64,000 bases of DNA from an uncultured bacterium (lineage in GTDB: Bacteria; Planctomycetota; Phycisphaerae; Phycisphaerales; UBA1924): assembly GCA_903834785.1 (NCBI GenBank), contig CAILKP010000067.1:1-64000 (forward strand), written 5' to 3'. The position numbers were made by a program, and so were the translations under genes. Of this stretch, positions 56,422 through 64,000 are shown one piece after another. The notes under the pieces were generated by a model. It worked only from the letters and a program-made list of their open reading frames with translations, did no database searches and was not told the DNA's origin. Numbering within the stretch: the first letter of the stretch is position 1; every line of letters starts with the position of its first letter.

Positions 56422-59400
56422 ATGCGCCGTCTCTGGCTTCACTTCACGTTCGTGCTCGTTCTGATCGCGCTGTCGGTCATCAACATCCTGCCGCCGGAGG
56501 ACAAGCTCCGCCGCGGCAAGGACCTGGCCGGTGGTGTGAGCCTGGTCTACCAGGTCGAACTCAAGCCCGATGATCCGGACAACACCGTCCCGCGCATGAT
56601 CGAGCTGCTCAAGCGGCGCGTCGACCCCAAGGGCGTGCTGGACGTGACGATGGTGCGTCAAGGCGCCAGCCGTATCGAAGTGACGATGCCGCTGCCGGGT
56701 GACAAGGTCAAGGCCTTCAAGGCCGACTTTGAGAAGGTGCTCGCCGAGATCGCAGCCGGCGCACTGACCCCCGACCAGTTCGAGCGTCTGATGAAGACGC
56801 CGGCCGAGGGTGGCAAGCGTACCGCGGAGATCGTCCGCGTTGCTGGCGGTGATGAGACCCGCAAGGGGCTGCTGACTGCGTCGGCAGAGGCGTTCGACGC
56901 CATCGCGGTGCGTGCTGCGGAGTTCCGCGGTCGCCAGGGCGAGCTGCGTGCCGCGGTTGATGCGGCCCAGGGTGCGCTGAACAACGCCCGGCAGACCGGC
57001 GTGACGGGCGATGCCCTCAAGCCGCTGGAAGATGCGTACAAGGCCGCTCAGGACGCCTTCGACGGTGCGGCGCGGGCCGTGGCCGAGAGTGAGAAGGCCT
57101 ACACCGCGGCCAAAGAGAAGGCCCTGGGTACTGCCATCCCCGCGGCGGAAGTGCGGCGCGCCCTGCAGCTGAGCGACAAGGACCGCAAGATCAAGTCCGA
57201 CGCGACCGGCCAGCAGGTGACGCTGGAGAGCCCGCGCAAGCAGGCCATCGCACGTCTGAAGAAGGACCACCCGGGCGCTGCTGCCGGCCTGGAGAAGGTG
57301 ATCGAGGCCTGGGGCGTCTACGAGAAGAACCGCTCGACGCTCGATGACCCGTCTGACCTCAAGCGTCTGCTCCGCGGTGCCGGCGTGCTGGAGTTCCGCA
57401 TCGCCGCCACCGGCGCGACGCCCGACGAGGCACGCATGCGTGCCGAACTGCGTCAGGGCGGCCCCAAGAGTGTCAAGAGTCCCGAACTGGGCTGGTTCAA
57501 GCTCAACAAGCTCGAGGGCTGGTACGAGTCGGCCGAGCAGTTGCAGATGCTCGGCAGCGACCCCGTCAGCTACTTCAAAGGGCGGTACGGCTACGCGGCC
57601 GACGTCTACGACGGTGAAATCTATCTGCTGCTGTACACCACCCCCGGCGCTTCGCTGGTGGCCGGCTCGGGTGACTGGAAGGTCGCCGGAGCCCGTCCGA
57701 GCAACGATGAACTGGGCCGCCCGAGCATCGCCTTCTACATGGACGCCCCGGGTGCCCTGCGGATGCGTCAGCTGACCAACGACAACCGCGGCCGGCCGAT
57801 GGCCGTGCTGCTCGATGACGAGGTGTACACCGCCCCGACGATCCAGAGTGAGATCGGCTCCAACGGCCAGATCACCGGCAACTTCTCGGTCGAGGAAGTC
57901 AACTACGTCGTCCGCGTGCTGGACGCCGGTTCACTGGCAGCCCGCCTGAGCCCCGAGCCCGTCAGCGAGAACACCATCGCCCCGGACCTGGGCAAGGACA
58001 ACCTGGACCGCGGCCTGTACGCCGGTGTGGTGGCCTTCGCCGGTGTTGCCGCGTTCATGATGATGTACTACTTCGTCGGTGGTGCCATCTCCATGGTGGC
58101 GCTGCTGCTGAACCTGCTGATGATCCTGGCGGCCATGAGCCTCAACGCCGCCAAGTTCTCCCTTCCCGGCATCGCCGGTGTCATTCTGACCTTCGGCATG
58201 GCCGTTGATGCCAACGTGCTCGTCTTCGAGCGCATGCGGGAAGAAATGCTCCGCGGCAACGACCTGCGGACATCGATCCGCCTGGCGTATTCCAAGGCGT
58301 TGTCGGCCATTATCGACGGCAACATGGCCCAGCTGATCGTGTGTATCGTGCTGGGTTTCACCGGCACCCCTGAGATCAAGGGCTTCGCCATCACGATGTC
58401 CATCGGTGCGGTGACGACCCTCATCTGCCAGCTCTACGTCACCCGGCTGGTCTACATCCTGCTGGTCGACAAGCTCGGCTTCCGCACGCTGAGCATGCTG
58501 CCGCTGGCCTTCCCCGGCCTCAACCGCGTGCTCCATCCGAACGTCAAGTGGATGAGCTTCCGCGTGCCGCTGCTGGTCTTCTCGATCACCGTCACCGGCC
58601 TGTGCATCGTGGCGGTCTTGAGCCGTGGCACCGACCTGTTTGATAACGAGTTCCGTGGCGGCACCAAGGTGACCGTTCAGCTCAAGAAGGACGCCGCCGG
58701 CAAGCCCATCACCCGGACCCGCGCCGAGATGGCCGACAAGCTCAAGGCGACCATCGATCAGCTTGTCGACCCCGCTGCGCCCGGGCACGACCCCGAGCTC
58801 GGTGTGCTCCGCCAGATGGATCCGACGATCATCATGCTGAATCCTCAGAACGAGGTGACCAGCCGGTTCATCGTCAAGACCACGCTGACCGACACGCGTG
58901 CGGTCAACAAGGCCGTGACCGCCGCTTTCAAGAGTGACCTTGATATTCAGGAAGCCGTGACCTTCACCGGCGTGGGCGAGGCCCGCGCTGCGGAGTCCGC
59001 AGTGCTGCCGATCACCGTCAAGGGCTCGCTGCGTGAGAACTTCGACACCGCCGACTTCGCGTCCCTGCCGGGCTCATCGGCGGACGTTTCCGATTACGTC
59101 GGCGGCGGCGCCGTCATCCTCCGGAACGTGGCCTCAGGTTCCGGCAAGCCGTCGCTGGCCAACCTTGAGTCGCGGCTGTCCGCACTCTCGACCGATGCGG
59201 CCTTCACCAGCGCGATCAACCGCCGCCACCGCGTGGTGGTCCTCGACGGTGACGAGCAGCAGGTCTCCACCGCGGCTGTTCTGTTCCTGGACCCTCAGGT
59301 GAAGTTCGATGTCAACCCCGAAGCCTGGCGGGCGGATATCCGCGCCGGCGAGTGGACCTTCATCAATACGGCTTTCGCGCGTGAGAACACCCTCGCCGGT

Positions 59401-60042
59401 GTAGAGAGCTTCTCACCGTCGATCGCCGCGAGCTTCGCAGCCCAGGCCATCGTCGCAACGCTGCTCTCGGCCCTGCTCATCATCATCTACGTGTGGGTCC
59501 GGTTCAGCTCCTTCCGCTACTCGCTGGCGGCGATCGTCGCCACGCTGCACGACTGCGTGGTGGCCGTCGGCTTCATCGCGATGGCCGGCTACTTCGTTCG
59601 CATCAACCCCGGGCTGGCTGAGGCCCTTGGTATCCGCGACTTCAGGATCGACCTCAACGTCGTGGCGGCCGTGCTGACCATCCTGGGCTACTCGCTCAAC
59701 GACACCATCGTGATCATGGACCGCATCCGCGAGACCAAGGGCAAGCTGCCCTATGCCTCCACGGAGATCATCAACAAGTCCATCAACGAGACCCTCAGCC
59801 GCACCTTCATCACCTCGGGCCTGACCATCATCGCCACCGGCGTGCTCTACGTAATCGGCGGCGAGGCTCTGCGGGCCTTCTCGTTCTGCTTCCTGGTCGG
59901 TGTCATCACCGGCACCTACTCGTCGGTGGCCGTGGCCTGCCCGATCGTGTGGACCAGCAAAGGCAACCCGCCGACGGGGACCCGTGGTGCCGGCATCGGG
60001 GCCATTCCCGGGACGCCGCCAACGAACGCTCTGCCGGCCTGA
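56422..60042 (+). CDS. secDF: Protein translocase SecDF fusion
   Basis: 1206 residues. SecD and SecF in one chain drive late protein export with the proton gradient. The start RRLWLHFTFVLVLIALSVIN is the first helix; the P1 region includes GKDLAGGVSLVYQVEL, RRVDPKGVLDVTMVRQG and FVEEVNYVVRVL-type segments. SecD helices contain FGMAVDANVLVFERMREEM. The SecF part begins at about 710 and ends with LGYSLNDTIVIMDRIRET and TLSRTFITSGLTIIA. A long Ala-rich helical insert (about 180-290) is present in P1. The fusion is common in planctomycetes. The ribosome binding site is weak. Confidence 0.96.
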   Translation: MRRLWLHFTFVLVLIALSVINILPPEDKLRRGKDLAGGVSLVYQVELKPDDPDNTVPRMIELLKRRVDPKGVLDVTMVRQGASRIEVTMPLPGDKVKAFKADFEKVLAEIAAGALTPDQFERLMKTPAEGGKRTAEIVRVAGGDETRKGLLTASAEAFDAIAVRAAEFRGRQGELRAAVDAAQGALNNARQTGVTGDALKPLEDAYKAAQDAFDGAARAVAESEKAYTAAKEKALGTAIPAAEVRRALQLSDKDRKIKSDATGQQVTLESPRKQAIARLKKDHPGAAAGLEKVIEAWGVYEKNRSTLDDPSDLKRLLRGAGVLEFRIAATGATPDEARMRAELRQGGPKSVKSPELGWFKLNKLEGWYESAEQLQMLGSDPVSYFKGRYGYAADVYDGEIYLLLYTTPGASLVAGSGDWKVAGARPSNDELGRPSIAFYMDAPGALRMRQLTNDNRGRPMAVLLDDEVYTAPTIQSEIGSNGQITGNFSVEEVNYVVRVLDAGSLAARLSPEPVSENTIAPDLGKDNLDRGLYAGVVAFAGVAAFMMMYYFVGGAISMVALLLNLLMILAAMSLNAAKFSLPGIAGVILTFGMAVDANVLVFERMREEMLRGNDLRTSIRLAYSKALSAIIDGNMAQLIVCIVLGFTGTPEIKGFAITMSIGAVTTLICQLYVTRLVYILLVDKLGFRTLSMLPLAFPGLNRVLHPNVKWMSFRVPLLVFSITVTGLCIVAVLSRGTDLFDNEFRGGTKVTVQLKKDAAGKPITRTRAEMADKLKATIDQLVDPAAPGHDPELGVLRQMDPTIIMLNPQNEVTSRFIVKTTLTDTRAVNKAVTAAFKSDLDIQEAVTFTGVGEARAAESAVLPITVKGSLRENFDTADFASLPGSSADVSDYVGGGAVILRNVASGSGKPSLANLESRLSALSTDAAFTSAINRRHRVVVLDGDEQQVSTAAVLFLDPQVKFDVNPEAWRADIRAGEWTFINTAFARENTLAGVESFSPSIAASFAAQAIVATLLSALLIIIYVWVRFSSFRYSLAAIVATLHDCVVAVGFIAMAGYFVRINPGLAEALGIRDFRIDLNVVAAVLTILGYSLNDTIVIMDRIRETKGKLPYASTEIINKSINETLSRTFITSGLTIIATGVLYVIGGEALRAFSFCFLVGVITGTYSSVAVACPIVWTSKGNPPTGTRGAGIGAIPGTPPTNALPA

Positions 60043-60091
60043 GTCCGCGACGGCTGCGGATCAGCCGTGGTTCCTTGAAGTCGTGAAACAC

Positions 60092-60128
60092 AACGGCCCC
60101 GGTGCTCTGCACCGGGGCCGTTTTCATT
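60092..60128 (+). terminator. Terminator after secDF, possibly bidirectional
   Basis: AACGGCCCCGGTGC, loop TCT, GCACCGGGGCCGTT (14-bp stem), then TTCATTT. It lies between the convergent secDF and AstA-like genes and could also serve the minus-strand gene, which ends 26 bases away. Confidence 0.88.
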
Positions 60129-60153
60129 TGCGACTGCTGGTCGCCCGGGCCGG

Positions 60154-61407
60154 TCAGGCCTTGGACTTCTTCTTGCGGGCTGCCTTGGAGGCCTTGGCCT
60201 TGCTTCCGGTCAGCGCGGCGTTGGTGGCCGTGGCCGCCGGGGTGGCGTGGATGTGCCGGATCGGCCAGGTGTCAGGGCGCGACAGCGGGGTGAAGCCCAC
60301 CTCAACTCCCGGCGAGGCCTGCAGGGCGATCATGTGCTCGGTATCGATGATGATGCGTCCGGAACGGTCGCGGGCGAAGTCGCACTCCACCGCACGGAAA
60401 TCACCGTCCTCGGGCATCACCGAGACAATGCCGTGTTCCTTGAGGTGACCGGCCTCGTCGGGCTTGACCGGTGCGGCCAGTTCGGAGCGGTCGGTGTCGC
60501 GGATCACAGTGATCTGATCCATTTGGGCTTCCAGGTGCGGACCGCCGTCGAACGGGTCGACGCGGTTGTGGTACTTAAAGCCCAGGTTCTCCAGCATGCG
60601 CTTGGCCGGGATCGTCTCCGGGCCGACGGTGCCGACGACCGAGCGGGCTTCGGGTGCCAGCAGCGTCAGATAGATCTCCTCACGCGGGAACAGCGTGAGC
60701 AGGAACTCCTTGGTCTGCTGGCAGAACCGGTCGGCCTGCTCGTACGACAGGTTGATGAAGCACCGCGTGCAGTAGTCCCAGAACGGGTTGTGGCCGTCGA
60801 CGGTGATCGGGCCCATCATCTCGGCCAGCACGCGCGGGCTGAACAGCTCGCGGTGCAGGCCCATGAAGTGGAATCGCACCAGCGAGAGCAGGCGACCGAG
60901 CTTCTTGCGGTGGCCGCGGAAGCTGGGCTGCAAGATGAGGCCGCCGATCTCGGTGGGGCTGGACTCATCAAGGTGAATCTTGGCGACGGTGTGCGTCACG
61001 CCCATCTGCAGCGACTGGCTGAACAGGTCGCGCCGCGACAGTTGGAGCGACACGTTGGGTGCGCCCGGCCCGCCCATCGCGCTGATCACCTGGCAGGTGC
61101 CGATGACGCCGGCGGTCTCGAGCTCCTCCATCACGAACAGGAACAGCGGGGTCCGGCCGGTCAGCTCCTTCAGGCCGGTGGCCAGTGAGCCGTTCGCCGC
61201 CGCAGCGTTCTTGCGTCCGGCCGCCTGCTGCTGGACCTTGTGGGCGTGCGTGTCCGCATCGGCCGCCATCAGGAAGCAGTTGCGGGCCCAGGTCACCTTC
61301 GCGTCGATAATCTCCTTGTCCGGCGGCAAGTTGATGAAGTGGACCATCTTGGCCAGCTTCAGCAGGGTCGGGACGTCGTCGATTTTTCCGCGGCGGATGA
61401 CAAACAT
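60154..61407 (-). CDS. Arginine N-succinyltransferase (AstA)-like acyltransferase
   Basis: 417 residues. AstA starts arginine breakdown through succinylarginine. MFVIRRGKIDDVPTLLKLAK opens a GNAT-type fold; QVISAMGGPGAPNVSLQLS, EIGGLILQPSFRGHRKKLGR, LLSLVRFHFMGLHRELFSPR and GHNPFWDYCTRCFINLSYEQ follow the AstA pattern, as does the DTWPI near the end. No other ast genes are present, so the substrate may differ. A ~55-residue insert near residues 45-80 (Gln/Ala-rich) and a Lys/Ala tail (SKAKASKAARKKKSKA) are extra. The start is ATG 61407. Confidence 0.88.
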   Translation of the reverse strand: MFVIRRGKIDDVPTLLKLAKMVHFINLPPDKEIIDAKVTWARNCFLMAADADTHAHKVQQQAAGRKNAAAANGSLATGLKELTGRTPLFLFVMEELETAGVIGTCQVISAMGGPGAPNVSLQLSRRDLFSQSLQMGVTHTVAKIHLDESSPTEIGGLILQPSFRGHRKKLGRLLSLVRFHFMGLHRELFSPRVLAEMMGPITVDGHNPFWDYCTRCFINLSYEQADRFCQQTKEFLLTLFPREEIYLTLLAPEARSVVGTVGPETIPAKRMLENLGFKYHNRVDPFDGGPHLEAQMDQITVIRDTDRSELAAPVKPDEAGHLKEHGIVSVMPEDGDFRAVECDFARDRSGRIIIDTEHMIALQASPGVEVGFTPLSRPDTWPIRHIHATPAATATNAALTGSKAKASKAARKKKSKA

Positions 61408-61570
61408 GCAATCGGCTCCGAGCTGGCCGCGGCAGGGGCTGTCGGCCCGTAAGGTCCGAATAACAGCACCCGTTGCGGGCGTCAGCTCTCTATCGGAGGC
61501 AGCATAGACCTTCCCAAAGCGAAGGTGAAACCGGGCAAGATGAGGGGTGGATCAGGGCCGGATTGGGGGT

Positions 61571-61611
61571 CAAAAACAAACCCGGCACCGGTTATGCGGA
61601 CCGGTGCCGGG
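61571..61611 (-). terminator. Rho-independent terminator of the FecR-domain gene
   Basis: Minus strand: CCCCGGCACCGG, 9-base loop, CCGGTGCCGGG, then TTTGTTTTTG. It lies about 87 bases after the stop of the FecR-domain gene. Confidence 0.88.
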
Positions 61612-61697
61612 GCAAGTTCGGGGTGTCTGACCGGTCGGCGGAGAGCCGGATGAAACGGCTTCCGCGGGCATGTCGACCAATCAGATGGCGTCCGCGA

Positions 61698-63788
61698 TCA
61701 TCCCGGCGGGCCGCTCTGGAACGAAGGCGGCAACGTGCCGCGGTAGCCGGATTCCAAGATGCGGCGGCGGAACTCGGCGACGGTCAGACCGATGCCGCCG
61801 CGGCGGTTGTCGTACAGGCCCAGGATGCCGGCGAGAATGTTCAGGTCACCGGAGTTGATCGCACCGACCGGATCGGCGGCTGTTCCCAGGATCTGCGAGC
61901 GGACGATCAGCTGGATGACACCGGACCGCCGGGCGGCGGTGGAATAGGCCATGTCGCTGAACAGCAGGTTGATGTCGTCACGAGCCGGCAGGCTCGGGTT
62001 CGTCGGCGTCAGGTTCGTTGAGGGGGCGGGGCCGAGGAGGTTGTCGTTACCCAGGGCGATGCGGGGTGTACCCAGGCCGGTGGCCAGCAGCTGCTGGTTG
62101 GTGATCAGGCCGGAGCCGCCGCGGGCGAAGGGGTTGAAGGCAACCCGGATGGAGTTGTTGCGGCTATCCACACCCGTGATGATCATGGTGCCGCTGGTGT
62201 AGGTGATGCCGGTCACCGAGGCGACCGCGGCCAGGGGTGAGCCCTCGCCGGCGCGGATCTGGCCGGTCACGTTGGACCAGGCGTTCTGAATGTAGTTGAT
62301 GCGCGGGTCGACCTGCAGGATCAGGGCGGTGGCGGCGCCGGTGAAGCCGAAGGTGGTGCCGGGCAGCGAGCCGACGACGAACAGCGAGCCGCGCTGGTTG
62401 TCACCGGCCAGGCCGCGCTGCAGATCGATGCCCAGGTTCATCAGAGGCGTGGGCACGTTGCCGGAGTTGCCCATGACGATGCGGTAGATCTGACCGCGTT
62501 CCTGCTGCTCACCCTTGGTGCCAAAGTCGGTGTAGGTGGTGCCAGCTGTGTAGACATCGCCACCCATGCGGGCGATGCCGCTGAAGTTCCATGAGGTTCG
62601 GGCAAAGGACCCGGTCTCGCGGAAGGTGGCAACCGTCTGGTAGGTAAATGAGCCTGCGCTCAAGGCAACCGAGCGGACGACGGCGGTGGGGGCACCGCTG
62701 CCGCCGGCACCTTCTGCAGTCGGCAGATTCTCGATGGTCAGGATCTCGAGCATCCCGCCCGGATTCGCGGCAAGAGTGCCGGCGACGGGTGAGCCGCTGA
62801 GGCCTTTGAAGCCCACCTGCTGGGCGAAGGCGATGCCACCAAGATCGGTGCGGGCGATGGCCTGACCATCGTCGCTCATCTGGTAGAAGGAGGCACCCTG
62901 GGCGTAGTCATAACGCTTGTCGATGATCTTGTTGGAAGCGCCCGGGGCGATGGTCTGGCCGGAGTGATCCTCAACAAACTTCTGCTCATCGCCGGAGCGG
63001 GCGAACTTGTCGCTCGAGTCGACGAAGAGATTGCGGCTCTCGGTCTTGCCGGTGGTGATCCGGTCGCTGCCGCTGGCCTTGGAACCGGTGACCTTGGCGG
63101 TGAACCTGTTGTTGTACAGCAGGTTGAACTGGCCGGTGTTGAAGGCACCACCGGAGGCGAAGGTGGGCTGGCCCGGGGTGACTTCGATCAGGCCGGTGGT
63201 GCCCTTGACAGCAAGGGTCGCATCGGGGGCCTTGATCTCGACATCGTTATCGCCGGCAACTCGCTGAACGTCGAAACTCACGCGGCCAATTGGCGTCTCC
63301 AAGCGGGTGGTTTCCTTACCGCCCTGACTGATGGCAGTCTTGATGAGCACCTTGCTGCCACGGTCGATGGTGAACCGCTGGCCGGAGCCGACCTGGATCT
63401 GGACGATGGAGTTCGGGCCGGTCATGACCTCGATGTTCTCATCGAGGGTGTCGCCGACTTTGGCGGGGACGGCCTGGTTACCCGGCAGGCGGCGGAAGAT
63501 GGACTTGCCTTCCATCGCGCGGATGAAGATCTGCAGCTTGGTGGCCTCGGCGGGTGCCGGGGCGGCGGTGTCTGCCACGCTGGCCGGGGCTGGAGTGATG
63601 GCCGCAGCGGGTGCTGCCACGGGCTCGGCGATGGGGGCTGGCGCGGCGGTCTGTCCCGCACAGGTGCCAGCGAGGGTGAGCAGGACGAGCGATGTGTGTA
63701 GTGAGCGGTGCATGAGTTTGGTCATGGGGCGTGCCACCGGGTCGGCCGCGCGTGCGGTCGTACCGTTCGATCGTGTCTTGGTGTGCAT
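61698..63788 (-). CDS. Secreted FecR-domain protein, long, unknown function
   Basis: 696 residues from ATG 63788. The signal peptide is MHRSLHTSLVLLTLAGTCAG, preceded by ~25 extra residues, so ATG 63725 (MTKLMHRS) may be the true start; GGAG/GAGG lies before 63788. After an Ala/Pro linker comes a FecR-like domain (about 95-215: SIVQIQVGSGQRFTIDRGSK, VLIKTAIS, ETPIGRVSFDVQRV, APDATLAVKGTTG), which in other proteins senses or binds at the cell surface. The C-terminal ~450 residues are Gly/Thr/Asn-rich beta segments without a recognised family (YIQNAWSNVTGQIRAG, FSDMAYSTAARRSGVIQLIV). A TATATT -10 candidate is at 63836-63841, minus strand. Confidence 0.72.
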   Translation of the reverse strand: MHTKTRSNGTTARAADPVARPMTKLMHRSLHTSLVLLTLAGTCAGQTAAPAPIAEPVAAPAAAITPAPASVADTAAPAPAEATKLQIFIRAMEGKSIFRRLPGNQAVPAKVGDTLDENIEVMTGPNSIVQIQVGSGQRFTIDRGSKVLIKTAISQGGKETTRLETPIGRVSFDVQRVAGDNDVEIKAPDATLAVKGTTGLIEVTPGQPTFASGGAFNTGQFNLLYNNRFTAKVTGSKASGSDRITTGKTESRNLFVDSSDKFARSGDEQKFVEDHSGQTIAPGASNKIIDKRYDYAQGASFYQMSDDGQAIARTDLGGIAFAQQVGFKGLSGSPVAGTLAANPGGMLEILTIENLPTAEGAGGSGAPTAVVRSVALSAGSFTYQTVATFRETGSFARTSWNFSGIARMGGDVYTAGTTYTDFGTKGEQQERGQIYRIVMGNSGNVPTPLMNLGIDLQRGLAGDNQRGSLFVVGSLPGTTFGFTGAATALILQVDPRINYIQNAWSNVTGQIRAGEGSPLAAVASVTGITYTSGTMIITGVDSRNNSIRVAFNPFARGGSGLITNQQLLATGLGTPRIALGNDNLLGPAPSTNLTPTNPSLPARDDINLLFSDMAYSTAARRSGVIQLIVRSQILGTAADPVGAINSGDLNILAGILGLYDNRRGGIGLTVAEFRRRILESGYRGTLPPSFQSGPPG

Positions 63789-64000
63789 GGGCCTCGGCTC
63801 CGGTTCTGCCGCGGGTGTGGGCCCGCAACAGCTGTAATATACGACAACATTCGACAGAGGAAAGGGGGAGGTTGCAACCAAAAACCTAACTCGCCGGATT
63901 AATCCACAAGGTTTCCGGCTGGACCCCGGTTACAGTGCGTTGCGGCGGGTTCCGCCGACTATGGAAACAGCGGAAAGACAATCCGACTCTGGCCACCGGC

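Overview
The window is GC-rich throughout and reads as a chromosomal segment of a planctomycete, most likely of the Phycisphaerales. Supporting signs are a PEP-CTERM-type sorting tail, a secreted protein ending in two EF-hand-like DFIAFIN repeats and a GC terminus, a DUF1559-type pseudopilin, Tat-exported Gfo/Idh/MocA and sugar isomerase-like proteins, a fused SecDF in tgt-yajC-secDF order, and a MoxR/DUF58/VWA cluster. The taxonomic call is inference from gene content.

Layout. 1-2.2 kb: end of an unidentified gene, a small membrane protein, a J-domain protein and an MlaF-like ABC ATPase. 2.2-9.6 kb: a minus-strand trio (formylglycine-generating-enzyme-like protein, Tat Gfo/Idh/MocA oxidoreductase, Tat sugar isomerase-like protein), divergent ApbE, a fumarylacetoacetate hydrolase-family enzyme, SmpB and a UDP-galactopyranose mutase-like flavoprotein. 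9.8-15.2 kb: a carbohydrate ABC uptake operon (two permeases and a lipoprotein binding protein, no ATPase) headed by a GntR/LacI-type regulator and a pseudopilin. A PEP-CTERM protein is divergent from it, across an AT-richer spacer that carries a duplicated 12-mer.

17.3-23.2 kb: after CoaD comes an accessory island. It holds a DUF1579-like gene between two near-identical direct repeats, an unknown low-complexity protein, three small related genes in a row (two of them overlapping), a SUKH (SMI1/KNR4) protein, and several dispersed hairpin-bearing repeats. The SUKH gene sits inside a symmetric A-B-[gene]-B-A repeat arrangement. 23.2-31.5 kb: a VWA / DUF58 / MoxR / VWA (Bat-like) cluster whose DUF58-MoxR junction contains a GxxExxY gene between 20-bp inverted repeats. 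This looks like a small mobile cassette.

31.7-41.2 kb: an amine-oxidase-like flavoprotein, tRNA-Glu(CTC) with its terminator, an ATP-grasp protein, a YHS-peroxiredoxin fusion, GreA, a single-pass membrane protein, IspG, a 15-bp minisatellite and LexA. 41.7-46.6 kb: two large convergent secreted proteins, one of propeller-like repeats with an Ig-like domain and dockerin-like end, the other collagen-like with an S74 chaperone domain. 47-64 kb: housekeeping and transport genes: PduO-type adenosyltransferase, RpiA, BirA, an N-acetylmuramoyl amidase, a YdcZ-type transporter, ProA, a TerC-PGPGW fusion, Tgt, YajC, SecDF, an AstA-like acyltransferase and a FecR-domain secreted protein.

The most unusual parts are the repeat-framed SUKH/paralogue island (18-23 kb) and the inverted-repeat-bounded GxxExxY cassette (26.6-27.4 kb). 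All functional calls are from reading the sequence; no database search was run.
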